A stretch of 64,000 nt of DNA from Microlunatus phosphovorus NM-1 (GCF_000270245.1 NC_015635.1:2790001-2854000); one strand, 5' to 3'. Shown: positions 25,208 through 36,064, counted from the first letter of the stretch. A program made the numbers and translations. The notes: a model not told the origin generated them from the letters alone.

Positions 25208-26944
25208 TTACAGATACTGACCGGTGTTGCTGACCGTGTCGATGGAACGCCCGGGCTGGGTGCCCTTCTTCGAACTGATCAGGGTCCGGATGAAGACGAT
25301 CCGTTCCCCCTTTTTGCCGCTGATCTTGGCCCAGTCGTCGGGGTTGGTGGTGTTCGGCAGGTCCTCGTTCTCCCCGAACTCATCCAGGCAGGCCTGCATC
25401 AGATGGCCGATCCGCACACCTTTCACGCCAGTGTCGAGATAGTCCTTGATCGCGGACTTCTTTGCCCGATCGACGATGTTTTGGATCATCGCTCCGGAGT
25501 TGAAGTCCTTGAAGTAGAGGATCTCCTTGTCGCCGCCGGCGTAGGTGACCTCGAGGAACTGGTTCTCGTCGGTCTCCTCATACATCCGCTCGACGGTGCG
25601 CTCGATCATGCCGCGCACGGTGGCGGCGCTGTCGCCGGCGAACTCGTCCAGGTCCTCGGGATGGATCGGCAGCTCTGCGGTCAGGTACTTGCTGAAGATC
25701 TCCCGGGCCGCCTCGGCATCCGGCCGCTCGATCTTGATCTTGACGTCCAGCCGGCCGGGTCGCAGGATCGCCGGATCGATCATGTCCTCCCGGTTGGAGG
25801 CGCCGATCACGATCACGTTGTCCAGGCCCTCGACGCCGTCGATCTCGCTCAGCAGCTGCGGCACGATGGTGTTCTCCACGTCAGAGGACACCCCGGAGCC
25901 ACGGACCCGGAACAGCGAGTCCATCTCGTCGAAGAAGACGATCACCGGCATCCCGTCGGTCGCCTTCTCCCGAGCCCGCTGGAACACAAGCCGGATGTGC
26001 CGCTCGGTCTCGCCGACGTACTTGTTCAGCAGCTCGGGGCCTTTGATGTTGAGGAAGAAGCTGCGTCCCTCCCGGCCTGTCCGCTCGCTGACCTTCTGCG
26101 CCAGTGAGTTGGCCACGGCCTTGGCGATCAGCGTCTTGCCGCAGCCGGGCGGACCGTAGAGCAGGATGCCCTTGGGCGGCTTGAGTTGGTGCTCGGCAAA
26201 CAGCTCCTTGTGCAGGAACGGCAGCTCCACCGCGTCGCGGATCGCCTCGATCTGGGGGCCCAGCCCGCCGATCACCGAATAGTCGAGGTCAGGCACCTCT
26301 TCCAGCACCAGCTCCTCGACGTCCAGCTTGGGCACCCGTTCGAATGCGAACCCGACCCGGCGGTCGACGAGCAAAGAGTCACCGGAACGGATCGGCCGGT
26401 CACCACCACGCAGCTGGGCCGCGAGCCGGACCACCTGCTCCTCGTCGCCGTGTCCGATCACCAGCGCCCGCTCGCCGTCCTCGAGGACTTCCTTGAGCAG
26501 CACGATCTCGCCGACGTCGGTGAACTCCTGCACCCCGACGACGTTGAGCGCCTCGTTGATGACCAACTCACGACCCGGTTCGAGGCCGCTCAGATCAACG
26601 TCGGGGCTGACACTGACCCGCATCTTGCGGCCTGAGGTGTAGATGTCGGCAGTGCCGTCGGGACCCTCCGCCACGAAGACGCCGAAGCTGGCGGGCGGCT
26701 GGGCGAGCCGGTCGACCTCCGCCTTCAAGGCGATGATCTGTTCCCTGGCGTCGCGCAGCGTCGCGGCGAGCCGTTCGTTGTTCGCAGCTGTGGTCCGTGC
26801 CTCGGAACGGGCATCGGCCAGGCGTCGCTCCAGGACAGCAATGTCGTGTGGATAGCTGGCTGCACGGTCACGCATCCGGTCGAGCTCCTCGCGCAGGATC
26901 GCCAGGGTCGACTCACGGTCATCGGGACGGTCGGTCGATGTCAT
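25208..26944 (-). CDS. arc: Proteasome-associated AAA ATPase ARC/Mpa
   Basis: A 578-residue AAA ATPase that unfolds pupylated proteins for the proteasome. An N-terminal coiled coil (about 10-75) binds Pup, followed by tandem OB domains (about 85-225), and the AAA module with Walker A GPPGCGKT near 265, Walker [13 protein letters not shown] and arginine finger region [16 protein letters not shown]. The C-terminus is GQYL; the conserved penultimate Tyr docks into the 20S alpha ring. ATG 26944 has AGGAGG; the open frame beyond it overlaps trmI and is not used. Confidence 0.97.
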   Translation of the reverse strand: MTSTDRPDDRESTLAILREELDRMRDRAASYPHDIAVLERRLADARSEARTTAANNERLAATLRDAREQIIALKAEVDRLAQPPASFGVFVAEGPDGTADIYTSGRKMRVSVSPDVDLSGLEPGRELVINEALNVVGVQEFTDVGEIVLLKEVLEDGERALVIGHGDEEQVVRLAAQLRGGDRPIRSGDSLLVDRRVGFAFERVPKLDVEELVLEEVPDLDYSVIGGLGPQIEAIRDAVELPFLHKELFAEHQLKPPKGILLYGPPGCGKTLIAKAVANSLAQKVSERTGREGRSFFLNIKGPELLNKYVGETERHIRLVFQRAREKATDGMPVIVFFDEMDSLFRVRGSGVSSDVENTIVPQLLSEIDGVEGLDNVIVIGASNREDMIDPAILRPGRLDVKIKIERPDAEAAREIFSKYLTAELPIHPEDLDEFAGDSAATVRGMIERTVERMYEETDENQFLEVTYAGGDKEILYFKDFNSGAMIQNIVDRAKKSAIKDYLDTGVKGVRIGHLMQACLDEFGENEDLPNTTNPDDWAKISGKKGERIVFIRTLISSKKGTQPGRSIDTVSNTGQYL

Positions 26945-26969
26945 CTGAACACCTCCTAGGTCTTCGACC

Positions 26970-27881
26970 CTACCCGCGGTCACCTCGTGGACCGGTGTAA
27001 TCGTCGCCATACGCGCCGGGCGCCGGTCGTCTTCTGCGTGCCGGGGCGACCACCCCGGGCGCCAGCCGGCGGGCGATCACCAGGAATCCGGTGTGTCCGA
27101 CCATCGCGTGCTGCGGCCGTACGGCCAGTCCTTCGGCGTGCCAGCCGCGCACCAGGGACTCTGTCGCCTCGGGCTCGGTGAAGCCGGTGTGCACTCGGAT
27201 CGTCTCCACCATCCGCGCCAGCTGGGTGGTGGTGGCGACGTACGCGCACAGCACCCCGCCCGGCACCAACGCCTCGGCTGCGACCTCGACGCACTCCCAG
27301 GGGGCGAGCATGTCGAGGACGATCCGGTCGATGTCGCCCGGCGGGTCGGACTGGAGGCCCTCGACCAGATCCTGGACGCGCAGGTCCCAGCCCGGATGCG
27401 GTCGCCCGAGGAAGTTCTCCACGTTCTTGCGCGCGATGGCCGCAAAGTCGGCGCGTCTCTCGTAGGAGATCAGCCGGCCGGTCGGCCCGATCGCCCGCAA
27501 CAGCGACAGAGTCAGCGCCCCCGAGCCGACGCCGGCCTCGATCACCCGGGCGCCGGGAAAGATGTCCGCCCCGCCGACGATCTGTGCCGCGTCCTTCGGA
27601 TAGACCACCGCCGCACCCCGGGGCATGGTGACGGTCCATTCGGCCAGCAGCGGCCGCAGCGCCAAGTAGGGCGTGCCGCCCGCGGAGTGCACCACCACCC
27701 CGTCCGGTCCGCCGATCAGGTCATCGTGGGCGATCCCGCCCTTGGTGGTGTGGAAGGCACCGCCGACCACCAGCAGGATCGAGTGTCGCCGTCCCTTGGC
27801 ATCGGAAAGGGTGACCCGTTCCCCCGCCCGCAGGGGCCCGGTGCCGACACCCGCGTAATTCCGTGGATCCAGCTCAGACAC
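26970..27881 (-). CDS. trmI: tRNA (adenine(58)-N1)-methyltransferase TrmI
   Basis: A 303-residue SAM-dependent enzyme that makes m1A58 in the T-loop of tRNA. An N-terminal beta barrel ([38 protein letters not shown]) precedes the Rossmann domain with [16 protein letters not shown] near residue 110 and [12 protein letters not shown] near 185. The C-terminal 25 residues are Arg/Pro/Gly rich. GTG 27881 overlaps the end of the lipoprotein gene by 8 bases. The pair trmI-arc is conserved in actinobacteria. Confidence 0.94.
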   Translation of the reverse strand: MSELDPRNYAGVGTGPLRAGERVTLSDAKGRRHSILLVVGGAFHTTKGGIAHDDLIGGPDGVVVHSAGGTPYLALRPLLAEWTVTMPRGAAVVYPKDAAQIVGGADIFPGARVIEAGVGSGALTLSLLRAIGPTGRLISYERRADFAAIARKNVENFLGRPHPGWDLRVQDLVEGLQSDPPGDIDRIVLDMLAPWECVEVAAEALVPGGVLCAYVATTTQLARMVETIRVHTGFTEPEATESLVRGWHAEGLAVRPQHAMVGHTGFLVIARRLAPGVVAPARRRRPAPGAYGDDYTGPRGDRG

Positions 27882-29382
27882 GGGCGAGCCCCCATACGCC
27901 CAGCTGCCAGCCAGGGCCGAAGGAGTTGGCCGGCGCCTCCACTCCCGGGGCTGCGAACAGATGCTCGTCGGACTGGCTCATCGGCAACAGCACACGGTCG
28001 CCGGCCGCCTGGCGTTGCAGGCTGGCCATGCCGTGTGCCTGGTCCGCTTCGCCGCTGCTCGCCTGATAGGTGCGTTCGAGGTTCGCGACCGTGCCGGCGC
28101 TGGCCGGCGGCGGAGCATCGAGGTAGGGCTGCAGCCAGGCCAGCCCCGTCGAGGTCCAGGCCTTCCGATCGAGCACGATCAGATCGGCGCCGGGGTCAGT
28201 GGTCGAGTCGACGGTGCGGAGCCGGACACTGAGCCCTCCGGTGTCCTCCAGCCGAGTCCGGATCTGGGTGGCGATGTCGCGGCCATCGGGCATGGTGGCG
28301 TCGTAGCCGAGGGTCAGCTGAATGCGGTTCGACCAGGTGACCTTCGGCTTTGCGCTGCCGCCGACCGGAAAGGCGCTGATGTGGTTCGGAATCCCGTTCG
28401 GCACCACCGAGTCCAGGGTGCGATCGCCCTGCAGAGCGACGGCGACCGCACTGCGCAAGGCGGGAGTGCGCCGATGCCGCGAGGTCGGCGACCAGGCGAG
28501 CATCAGCACCCGTGTGCCCGTCTGGGTCTGCATCCGATAGCCGTCTTCGGTCGTGTTCTGCTCGTTGGCGGCGGCCTGGCGGCTGTAGCGGGTGATGGCG
28601 GCCGAACTGAGCCCGCGCCAGACCACGTCCGCGGTGCGCTTCTTCATCGCATCCTCGAGCGCAGCGGAGTCGGCGACGGTGCGATAGAGAACGGCATCCG
28701 AGCGCGGCGGCGTACGGCCGACATAGGTCTGGTTCCGCTCCAGCAGCAGCTCGTTGTCGGCGAAACTGGCGACCGCGAACGCTCCCGAGCCGACGATCGG
28801 CTGGTCGTTGGCTCGCACCTCATCGGCGTTGTAGACCTGCTCGTCGACGATGGAGGCAGCCGGGGAAGCCAGGCCCCAGGCGAACTGGTTGTCCACCTGG
28901 CTCAAGACGAAGCGAACCGTGAGTGGGTCGGGGGTCTCGATCCGCCGCAGCGTGGACAGCAACGACGCCGAGGATCCGCGGACATCCAGCCGCAGCGCGC
29001 GCTGGATGCTGAACTTCACGTCGCTGGAGGTCAGCTCGTGACCGTTGTGGAACCGCAGATTCTGATTCAGCGTGCAGGTCATCACGGTCGGCGCGGTCCA
29101 TGCACAGTCCTTGGCCGCGTCCGGCTTGAGCGCCCACTGGCCTGGCTCGGTGGTCATCAGCCGCTGGAAGACATTGAGCGAGAGCACGACCGAGGCAGGA
29201 TCGGTGACCGCGGCCGGATCGGCTTGGCGGATCGGGTCGGTCGACAACACCATCAGCGGTCGGCTGGTCGGTGAACTCTGCGACGGTCCCGGCTCCGGGT
29301 TGTCGTTGGTGCAGCCGGCCGCCAGGGCCAGCACTGCGACGGTGAGGGCAGCCAGCCCGGCCCGCAGTCGGCTACCGAGCAC
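27874..29382 (-). CDS. Peptide/nickel-type ABC substrate-binding lipoprotein
   Basis: A 502-residue extracellular lipoprotein of the SBP_bac_5 family. Signal peptide with lipobox LAAGC (Cys at about 24), a Ser/Pro linker, then two-lobe binding fold with VVLSLNVFQRLMTTEPG, FHNGHELTSSDVKFSIQRAL and YVGRTPPRSDAVLYRTV. It would present oligopeptides or similar ligands to an ABC importer, but no permease or ATPase genes are nearby, so it is an orphan. GTG start overlaps the HAD gene end by 11 bases. Confidence 0.9.
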   Translation of the reverse strand: MLGSRLRAGLAALTVAVLALAAGCTNDNPEPGPSQSSPTSRPLMVLSTDPIRQADPAAVTDPASVVLSLNVFQRLMTTEPGQWALKPDAAKDCAWTAPTVMTCTLNQNLRFHNGHELTSSDVKFSIQRALRLDVRGSSASLLSTLRRIETPDPLTVRFVLSQVDNQFAWGLASPAASIVDEQVYNADEVRANDQPIVGSGAFAVASFADNELLLERNQTYVGRTPPRSDAVLYRTVADSAALEDAMKKRTADVVWRGLSSAAITRYSRQAAANEQNTTEDGYRMQTQTGTRVLMLAWSPTSRHRRTPALRSAVAVALQGDRTLDSVVPNGIPNHISAFPVGGSAKPKVTWSNRIQLTLGYDATMPDGRDIATQIRTRLEDTGGLSVRLRTVDSTTDPGADLIVLDRKAWTSTGLAWLQPYLDAPPPASAGTVANLERTYQASSGEADQAHGMASLQRQAAGDRVLLPMSQSDEHLFAAPGVEAPANSFGPGWQLGVWGLARV

Positions 29383-30103
29383 GGGTCACCGTCGCGTAGA
29401 TCGTGGTCAGTGAGGCAAGATCGAGGCCGACCAGCGAAGGCACGATGACGCGATCGGGCGCCGGCGGAATGTCGACGATGTTCGGGATGCCGACCACCAC
29501 CGACCCCGCGGCGTTGCCGGCCCGGGCACCGGTGATCGAGTCCTCCAGCACCACGCAGTCCTCGGGCTCGACACCCAGCAGAGCGCAGGCCCGCTGGTAG
29601 GGCTCCGGGTGCGGCTTGCCCCTGGTCACCTCGTCGCCACCCACCGAGACAGCGAACGTACCGGCCGGCAGCCGTTCGAGCACGGCATCCAGCAGCACAC
29701 GATAGGAAGCCGAGACCAGAGCGCAGGGCATGCCCGTTGCGCGGAGTTCCGCCAGCAGTTCCAGTGCGCCGGGCCGCCAGGCCAACTCGTCACTGCTCGT
29801 GACAGCTGCCACCACGCGATCCAGGATCCGACTCACCATCCAGGCTGGCTCCAGATCCGTCCGGCCGATGGTCTCGAGCATGTAGATCGCGGCCTCGATC
29901 AGATCACTGCCGACCAATCGCTCGGCATGCTCCATCGACCAGGGCGCGCCCAGTTCGCCTTCGATGACCGCGAACTCGGCAGCGATCCACAGCGGCTCGG
30001 TGTCTGCCAGGGTGCCGTCGAAGTCCCAGAGCACCGCCTGCGGGGCAAGGGCAGGCTCGGCGAGACCGGTTTCTGGGGTGAGCGTCGGGGTGGCGTCGTT
30101 CAT
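29372..30103 (-). CDS. HAD family hydrolase (beta-phosphoglucomutase/phosphatase-like)
   Basis: A 243-residue HAD subfamily IA phosphatase. Motif I is LWDFDGTLADTEP with nucleophile Asp, motif II ALVSAS, motif III the Lys in RGKPHPEPY, motif IV CVVLEDSITGARAGNAAG. A helical cap lies between motifs I and II. Substrate probably a small phosphorylated sugar or nucleotide, not identified. ATG 30103 is preferred over an upstream frame because it starts just before the low-complexity leader and the fold; no clear ribosome-binding site is visible. Confidence 0.88.
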   Translation of the reverse strand: MNDATPTLTPETGLAEPALAPQAVLWDFDGTLADTEPLWIAAEFAVIEGELGAPWSMEHAERLVGSDLIEAAIYMLETIGRTDLEPAWMVSRILDRVVAAVTSSDELAWRPGALELLAELRATGMPCALVSASYRVLLDAVLERLPAGTFAVSVGGDEVTRGKPHPEPYQRACALLGVEPEDCVVLEDSITGARAGNAAGSVVVGIPNIVDIPPAPDRVIVPSLVGLDLASLTTIYATVTRAR

Positions 30104-30182
30104 GGCCCGGCTATTCTCGCAGCCCCGAGCAACCCGCCACGCCACCTCGGACGTTCACCTCCTTGAGCTTTGAGTTAGTTCA

Positions 30183-30373
30183 TGACGGGAATTTGACTGT
30201 CAACGTGGAGATCTCGGCGTGTCGCGGGGGTTCGAGCCCGATGAGCGGCCGATTTCCGTCGTGGTTCCGTTGTCCACAGGCTGACCCGCACCCCAGGGAG
30301 CGTCATCCACAGATCTCAACTCACCCCGGACGAAACAGGCCCGACATCAACGGTGAGAGTCAAATTCCCATCA
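30183..30373. repeat. 191-bp segment bounded by a 16-bp inverted repeat
   Basis: TGACGGGAATTTGACT at 30183-30198 and AGTCAAATTCCCATCA at 30358-30373 are inverted copies matching at 15 of 16 positions, with weaker pairing further in. The enclosed DNA has no gene but includes TTGTCCACA at 30270-30278 and TCATCCACA at 30303-30311, DnaA-box-like sequences. The shape is that of a MITE or a large stem-loop. It lies between metH and the HAD gene. Confidence 0.55.
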
Positions 30374-30415
30374 CAAACAAATCTCTCTGGGTGCAGGGTC
30401 GCCCCCGCGCTCGGG

Positions 30416-33400
30416 TCAGTCCTCCGGCTCATACCCCAGATTCGGCGCCAGCCACTTCTCCGCCTGCCGCAGGCTCCATCCCTTGCGAGCCGCATAGTCC
30501 TCGACCTGGTCGCGCCCGAGCCGGCCGACCACGAAGTACTGCGACTGCGGATGCGAGAAGTACCAACCGCTGACCGACGCACCCGGCCACATGGCCATCG
30601 ACTCGGTCAGTTCGATGCCGGTCTGCGTCTCCACGTCCAGCAGGTCCCAGATCGCCTGCTTCTCGGTGTGATCCGGGCATGCGGGGTATCCGGGAGCCGG
30701 CCGGATACCGCGGTAAGCCTCGGCGATCAGCTCGTCGTTGGTGAGCTGCTCGTCCGCGGCGTAACCCCACAGGTCGTGCCGGACCACCGCATGCATCCGC
30801 TCCGCGAAGGCCTCTGCCAAGCGATCGGCGACCGACTCCAGCAGAATCGCGGAGTAGTCGTCGAGTTCGGCCTTGAACTGCATGATCTTCTCTGCGGCGC
30901 CGATCCCGGCGGTCACTGCGAATCCCCCGATGTAGTCGGGCAGTCCGGTCTCTTTCGGTGCGATGAAATCAGCCAGTGACTTGTTAGGGATACCGTGGCG
31001 ATGTTGCCCCTGCTGTCGTAGGTGGTGCAGCACGGTCCGGATCTCGTGGCGGTGCTCGTCGGTGTAGATCTCGATGTCGTCACCGACGGCATTGGCCGGG
31101 AAGAGGCCGACCACACCCTGCGGTCGCAACCACCCCTGATCGATGATCCGGTCCAGCATCGTGTTCGCGTCCTCGAACAGTCTCCGCGCGGCCTCCCCGC
31201 TCGCCGGGTTGTGCAGGATGTCCGGGAAGCTTCCCTTCATCTCCCAGGCGTTGAAGAACGGCTGCCAGTCGATGTACTCGCGCAACACCTCCACCGGATA
31301 GTCGCGGAACGTGCGAGTGTACGAACGGGCGTGTCCGCCGCAATGCGGCTCCGTGCACACGTCCTTGGCCTGCTGCAGCAGGAATTCCTTGGCCTGCTGC
31401 AGCAGGAATCTCGGCCGCGGCGGCTGATAGCCCCCCCAGTCGATCGGAGTCCGGGCATCGAGCGCCTGCTGATAGGTCAGCAGCGGACGGTCGTTCTTCT
31501 TGGCCGCATGACGTCTGCGGATCGCCTCGTAGTCCGCCGCCACCTCGGCGAGCAATTGCTCCCGGCGTTCGCCGTCCGACAGCAGCGCCGCCGCCGTGGG
31601 CACCGAGCGGGAGGCGTCCTTCACCCACACCACCGGGTGGGAGTATTTCGGCTCCACCTTCACCGCGGTATGTGCGCGCGAGGTGGTCGCGCCGCCCAAC
31701 AGCAGCGGGATGGTGAAGCCTTGGCGCTCCATCTCGGAGGCCACACTGACCATCTCGTCCAGCGACGGAGTGATCAGCCCGGACAGGCCGATGATGTCGG
31801 CACCGACCTCGCGAGCGGTGTCCAGGATCTTCTGGCCGGGCACCATCACTCCGAGGTCGATCACCTCGTAGTTGTTGCACTGCAGCACCACTCCGACGAT
31901 GTTCTTGCCGATGTCGTGCACATCGCCCTTGACCGTGGCCATCACGATCCTGCCGTTCGAGGTCGCCGCGTCGCCGGGCTTCCTCTCCGCCTCGATGAAC
32001 GGGATCAGGTGTGCGACCGCCTTCTTCATCACCCGGGCCGACTTCACCACCTGAGGAAGGAACATCTTGCCGGCGCCGAAGAGATCGCCGACCACGCCCA
32101 TGCCGTCCATCAGCGGGCCCTCGATCACCTCCAGCGGACGCTTGCCCTCGGCGGCGAGTTCGACCCGCATCTGTTCGGTGTCGTCGACGATGAAGTCGTC
32201 GATCCCCTTCACCAGGGCGTGCGTGATCCGCTCTCGTACCGGTGCGTCTCGCCACGCCAGGGCCGCGGCGTCGTCGACCTTCTCCGAGGCCCGGTTGTGT
32301 GCCTCGGCGATCTCCAACAGCCGTTCGGTGGCATCCGCGCGGCGGTTCAGGATCACGTCCTCGATCCGGTCACGCAGCTCCGGCTCGATCTCGTCGTAGA
32401 CCACCAGCGCCCCGGCGTTCACGATTCCCATGTCCATGCCCGCGGCGATCGCGTGGTAGAGGAAGACCGAATGGATCGCCTCCCGCACCGGGTTGTTGCC
32501 GCGGAAGCTGAAGGACACGTTCGAGACACCGCCGGAGACCAGCGCGCCCGGCAGGTTCTGCTTGATCCAGCGAGTCGCCTCGATGAAGTCGACGCCGTAG
32601 TTCGCGTGCTCCTCGATCCCGGTCGCGACGGCGAAGATGTTCGGGTCGAAGATGATGTCCTCGGCCGGGAAGCCCACCTCGTCGATCAGGATCCGGTAGG
32701 CACGCTCGCAGATCTGCTTGCGACGTTCCAGGTTGTCCGCCTGGCCGTCCTCGTCGAAGGCCATCACCACGATCGCCGCGCCGTACTTGCGGCACAGCCG
32801 CGCATGTTCGACGAAGGACTCCACCCCCTCCTTCATCGAGATCGAATTGACGATCGGCTTGCCCTGTACGCAACGCAACCCGGCCTCGATCACCTCCCAC
32901 TTGGAGGAGTCGATCATCATCGGGACCCGACAGATGTCCGGCTCGGAGGCGATCAGCTTGGTGAAGCGATCCATCGCGGCGATGCCGTCGATCATCCCCT
33001 CGTCCATGTTGACGTCGATGACCTGCGCGCCCACCTCGACCTGCTGCCGGGCCACGGCCAGCGCGGTCGGATAGTCACCGGCCTTGATCAGCTTGCGAAA
33101 GCGCGCCGACCCGGTGATGTTGGTCCGCTCCCCCACATTCACGAAGAGCGACTGATCGGTGATGTTCACCGGTTCCAGCCCGGACAGGCGCAGCGCCGGT
33201 GCGACCTCGATCGGCTCGCGGGGCGCCAGCCCGGCCACCTGCCGTTCGAGTTCGGCGATGTGCTCCGGGGTGGTGCCACAGCAGCCGCCCGCCACATTGA
33301 TCAGCTTGTCGTGTGCGAAGGCGCCGACGACGGCACCCATCTGTTCGGGGGTCTCGTCGTACTCGCCGAAGGCGTTCGGCAGGCCCGCGTTCGGGTAGCA

Positions 33401-34264
33401 GAAGGTGAAGCAGTCCGCGACCCGGGCCAGCTCGGCGACATAGGGGCGCATGTCGGCGGCACCGAGCGCGCAGTTGAAGCCCACAGCGAGCGGCCGGGCG
33501 TGCCGGATGCTGTTCCAGAAGGCCTCGGTGACCTGACCGGACAGGGTGCGCCCGGAGGCATCGGTGATGGTCCCCGAGATGAACACCGGCCAGCGGCGCC
33601 CGCGCTCCTCGAAGAGCGTCTCCAGGGCGAAGATCGCGGCCTTGGCGTTCAGGGTGTCAAAGATGGTCTCCACCAGCAACAGGTCGCTGCCGCCGTCGAC
33701 CAGCCCGCGGGCCTGCTCCAGATAGGCCTCCACCAGCTCCTGGTAGTCGATGTTCCGGGCCCCTGGATCATTCACGTCCGGCGAGATCGACGCGGTGCGA
33801 TTGGTCGGGCCGAGTGCGCCGGCCACGAACCGCGGATGCCCCGGAGTCGCATAGGCGTCGCAGGCTGCGCGGGCCAGTTGCGCCGAGACGAGGTTCAACT
33901 CGTAGCTCAGCTCCTCCATCCCGTAGTCGGCCATCGAGATGCGCTGGGCGCTGAAGGTGTTCGTCTCGATGATGTCGGCGCCGGCCTCCAGATAGGAGTC
34001 GTGGATGGAGCGGATCACCTCTGGCTGGGTGATCGAGAGCAGGTCGTTGTTGCCGGTCAGATCCTGCGGCCAGTCCGCGAACCGCTCGCCGCGGAATTCC
34101 GCCTCGGACAGACCCTTGCGCTGGATGTAGACACCCATCGAGCCGTCCAGCAGCAACACTCGCCGGCGCATCAGCGCAGTGAGCTCATCGGTGGCGTCGG
34201 GGCGGGCCGGGAACGTCGGTCGGTCGACCGGGGCGGCTGCCCCCTCCTCACGCAGGTCGGACAC
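30416..34264 (-). CDS. metH: Methionine synthase, cobalamin-dependent
   Basis: A 1282-residue B12-dependent methionine synthase transferring methyl from 5-methyl-THF to homocysteine. Modules: homocysteine domain with zinc cysteines in GFNCALG (~264) and GGCCGTT (~327); pterin domain ([10 protein letters not shown]...); B12 cap and Rossmann domain with DVHDIGKNI near 781 (His is the cobalt ligand); activation domain with [15 protein letters not shown] near 1191. Residues ~951-978 are an unusual insert with duplicated LLQQAK and a [10 protein letters not shown] segment. GTG 34264 is preceded by TATCCT plus six bases, giving a leaderless start; ATG 34345 is the longer alternative. Confidence 0.95.
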   Translation of the reverse strand: MSDLREEGAAAPVDRPTFPARPDATDELTALMRRRVLLLDGSMGVYIQRKGLSEAEFRGERFADWPQDLTGNNDLLSITQPEVIRSIHDSYLEAGADIIETNTFSAQRISMADYGMEELSYELNLVSAQLARAACDAYATPGHPRFVAGALGPTNRTASISPDVNDPGARNIDYQELVEAYLEQARGLVDGGSDLLLVETIFDTLNAKAAIFALETLFEERGRRWPVFISGTITDASGRTLSGQVTEAFWNSIRHARPLAVGFNCALGAADMRPYVAELARVADCFTFCYPNAGLPNAFGEYDETPEQMGAVVGAFAHDKLINVAGGCCGTTPEHIAELERQVAGLAPREPIEVAPALRLSGLEPVNITDQSLFVNVGERTNITGSARFRKLIKAGDYPTALAVARQQVEVGAQVIDVNMDEGMIDGIAAMDRFTKLIASEPDICRVPMMIDSSKWEVIEAGLRCVQGKPIVNSISMKEGVESFVEHARLCRKYGAAIVVMAFDEDGQADNLERRKQICERAYRILIDEVGFPAEDIIFDPNIFAVATGIEEHANYGVDFIEATRWIKQNLPGALVSGGVSNVSFSFRGNNPVREAIHSVFLYHAIAAGMDMGIVNAGALVVYDEIEPELRDRIEDVILNRRADATERLLEIAEAHNRASEKVDDAAALAWRDAPVRERITHALVKGIDDFIVDDTEQMRVELAAEGKRPLEVIEGPLMDGMGVVGDLFGAGKMFLPQVVKSARVMKKAVAHLIPFIEAERKPGDAATSNGRIVMATVKGDVHDIGKNIVGVVLQCNNYEVIDLGVMVPGQKILDTAREVGADIIGLSGLITPSLDEMVSVASEMERQGFTIPLLLGGATTSRAHTAVKVEPKYSHPVVWVKDASRSVPTAAALLSDGERREQLLAEVAADYEAIRRRHAAKKNDRPLLTYQQALDARTPIDWGGYQPPRPRFLLQQAKEFLLQQAKDVCTEPHCGGHARSYTRTFRDYPVEVLREYIDWQPFFNAWEMKGSFPDILHNPASGEAARRLFEDANTMLDRIIDQGWLRPQGVVGLFPANAVGDDIEIYTDEHRHEIRTVLHHLRQQGQHRHGIPNKSLADFIAPKETGLPDYIGGFAVTAGIGAAEKIMQFKAELDDYSAILLESVADRLAEAFAERMHAVVRHDLWGYAADEQLTNDELIAEAYRGIRPAPGYPACPDHTEKQAIWDLLDVETQTGIELTESMAMWPGASVSGWYFSHPQSQYFVVGRLGRDQVEDYAARKGWSLRQAEKWLAPNLGYEPED

Positions 34265-34270
34265 CTGGCG

Positions 34271-34276
34271 AGGATA
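34271..34276 (-). promoter_or_regulatory. -10 element for leaderless metH mRNA
   Basis: Minus-strand TATCCT, 6 bases before the preferred metH GTG start. With so short a leader there is no room for a cobalamin riboswitch in this transcript. Confidence 0.4.
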
Positions 34277-34377
34277 GTCCTCACCCCCGGCGTGGAAGCC
34301 GGATTCTCGACCGGTGGCGCCGTCTACAGTGTCAGATATGGGCAAGCAGGGTCCGATATCGACAAGCAGGGTCAGGC

Positions 34378-35226
34378 ATGAGCGAACAGTTGAGCGCTAG
34401 TCTGCGCGAGCTGCGGGATCCGGTGGTCGTGGCCGCGTTCAGCGGCTGGAACGACGCCGGCAACGCCGCCAGCGCGGCCATCGAGCACCTGTCCGACGCC
34501 TATCAGGCGGAGCTGGTGATCGAGCTCGACCCCGACGACTTCTACGACTACCAGGTGAACCGGCCGGAGACCTCGATCACCGAGGACGGCGAGCGGGTGA
34601 TCACCTGGCCCACTACCCGGATCAAGATCGCGCAACTCGCCGGCGGCCGGGACCTGATCCTGGTGGACGGGATCGAGCCGAACCTGCGGTGGCGGCAGTT
34701 CTGCGCACTGCTCACCTCCGCGCTGCGCTCGGCGAACCCCTCCATGGTGATCCTGCTGGGTGCGCTGCTGGCCGACACGCCGCACACTCGGCCGGTGCCG
34801 GTGACCTGTACGACCCGCGACCCGGAGCTGATGGACAGGTACGGGATCACCGAGTCCAGCTACGAAGGCCCGACCGGCATCGTGGGGGTGCTGTCGGACC
34901 TGCTGCCCAAGGCCGGGCTGTCGACTTTGTCGGTGTGGGCGGCGATCCCGCACTACGTGGCGCATCCACCCTGCCCGAAGGCGACGCTGGCCATCTTGTC
35001 GCAGCTGGAGCGAGTGCTCGATGTTCCGCTGGATCTCGGGGAGCTGCCAGAGTTGGCGCGCGCCTGGGAGCGGGGCGTGGACGAGTTGGCCGCCGACGAC
35101 TCCGAGGTCGCGGAGTACGTGTCACAGCTCGAGGAGCAGACCGACGCCGCCGAGCTGCCCGAGGCCAGCGGCGACGCCATCGCCGCCGAGTTCGAGCGCT
35201 ATCTCAAGCGCCGCCAGGGGAACTAG
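34378..35226 (+). CDS. PAC2 family protein
   Basis: A 282-residue PAC2 (proteasome assembly chaperone-like) protein, common near actinobacterial proteasome genes; the bacterial role is not established. Features: [23 protein letters not shown] near the N-terminus, [44 protein letters not shown] and [23 protein letters not shown], all of the family core, and a helical C-terminal ~80 residues. It is divergent from metH and convergent with rpe. Two direct copies of CAAGCAGGGTC lie just upstream. Confidence 0.92.
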   Translation: MSEQLSASLRELRDPVVVAAFSGWNDAGNAASAAIEHLSDAYQAELVIELDPDDFYDYQVNRPETSITEDGERVITWPTTRIKIAQLAGGRDLILVDGIEPNLRWRQFCALLTSALRSANPSMVILLGALLADTPHTRPVPVTCTTRDPELMDRYGITESSYEGPTGIVGVLSDLLPKAGLSTLSVWAAIPHYVAHPPCPKATLAILSQLERVLDVPLDLGELPELARAWERGVDELAADDSEVAEYVSQLEEQTDAAELPEASGDAIAAEFERYLKRRQGN

Positions 35227-35234
35227 GGGGACTA

Positions 35235-35356
35235 GGACGCGAGCGGGAAGACGACGGGCCCGGCGTGCGGAGGAGCGATGAGTGAAGCCGACGTTCTTTC
35301 AGGCTTCACGAAGAGTGACGACGTAGCCGGTGAATGCCCGTCGTCGTCGCGAGCGG
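35235..35356 (-). repeat. Diverged relatives of the hairpin element between PAC2 and rpe ends
   Basis: GCGAGCGG at 35239-35246 and GAGTGACGAC at 35313-35322 correspond to the two ends of the 131-bp element on its reverse strand. Between them GTGAAGCC (35282-35289) and GGCTTCAC (35302-35309) form a perfect stem around GACGTTCTTTCA, the same loop core (ACGTTCTT) as in the other copies but with different stem bases. A further lone end GTCGCGAGCGG is at 35346-35356, two bases from the rpe stop codon. Confidence 0.65.
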
Positions 35357-35358
35357 AC

Positions 35359-36018
35359 TCATGAACTTGCGTCCGCCATCTGACGCAGGGCGTTGACCAT
35401 GGCATCGGGATCGTCGGCGCCGAAGACCGCCGAGCCGGCCACGAAGGAGTCCGCCCCGGCGGCCGCGCAGCGCTCGATGGTCTCCACCGACACACCGCCG
35501 TCGACCTGCAGCCAGATGTCGCCGCCGGTAGCGTCAAGCAGCGCCCGCGTGCGCTCGATCTTGGGCAGGCACAGATCGAGAAAGCGCTGGCCGCCGAAAC
35601 CGGGCTCGACCGTCATGATCAGCACCATGTCCAGCTCGGGCAGCAGCTCGGCGTACGGCTCGATCGGGGTCGCCGGCTTGAGCGCCATCCCGGCCCGCGC
35701 TCCCCTGGCCCGCAGCTCCCGCGCCAGCCGGATCGGGGCATGAGCCGCCTCCACGTGAAAGGTCACCGACTCCGCGCCCTGCTCGGCGTACGTGGGTGCC
35801 CACCGATCGGGATCTTCGATCATGAGATGGAGATCGAGCAGCTTGTCGGTGATCTTGCGGAGCGACTCCAGCACCGGCAGGCCGATGGTCAGGTTCGGGA
35901 CGAAGTGATAGTCCATCACGTCCACATGCAGGGCATCCGCACTCGGGATGGTCTCGATCGAGGTCTGCAGGTTGGCGAAGTCTGCCGACAGCAGACTGGG
36001 CATGATCCGGTTGGGCAC
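35359..36018 (-). CDS. rpe: Ribulose-phosphate 3-epimerase
   Basis: A 219-residue TIM-barrel epimerase of the pentose phosphate pathway interconverting ribulose 5-phosphate and xylulose 5-phosphate. Motifs: [32 protein letters not shown] with metal-binding His and Asp, [22 protein letters not shown] and VDGGVS. GTG 36018 is preceded by TACCCT and seven bases, so leaderless. Convergent with PAC2; the hairpin-element end begins two bases after its stop. Confidence 0.96.
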   Translation of the reverse strand: MPNRIMPSLLSADFANLQTSIETIPSADALHVDVMDYHFVPNLTIGLPVLESLRKITDKLLDLHLMIEDPDRWAPTYAEQGAESVTFHVEAAHAPIRLARELRARGARAGMALKPATPIEPYAELLPELDMVLIMTVEPGFGGQRFLDLCLPKIERTRALLDATGGDIWLQVDGGVSVETIERCAAAGADSFVAGSAVFGADDPDAMVNALRQMADASS

Positions 36019-36025
36019 GACAGTG

Positions 36026-36031
36026 AGGGTA
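36026..36031 (-). promoter_or_regulatory. -10 element for leaderless rpe mRNA
   Basis: Minus-strand TACCCT, 7 bases before the rpe GTG. Confidence 0.45.
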
Positions 36032-36064
36032 GTGGTCAGCGGCTCCCATAGTGACGTCGGGCGA

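Noticed and set aside
30270-30311. Replication origin suggested by two DnaA-like boxes
   Set aside because: Only two imperfectly matching boxes, no dnaA/dnaN/rpmH genes and no AT-rich unwinding region.
34265-34377. Cobalamin riboswitch upstream of metH
   Set aside because: The divergent gap is about 110 bp, has no B12-box-like sequence, and metH appears leaderless.
31022-34381. Very long open frame on the plus strand opposite metH (about 1100 codons)
   Set aside because: Antisense shadow of high-GC metH; Arg/His/Asp-rich composition, no family motif, no ribosome-binding site. A similar 737-codon frame opposite carB (50872-53085) was rejected for the same reason.
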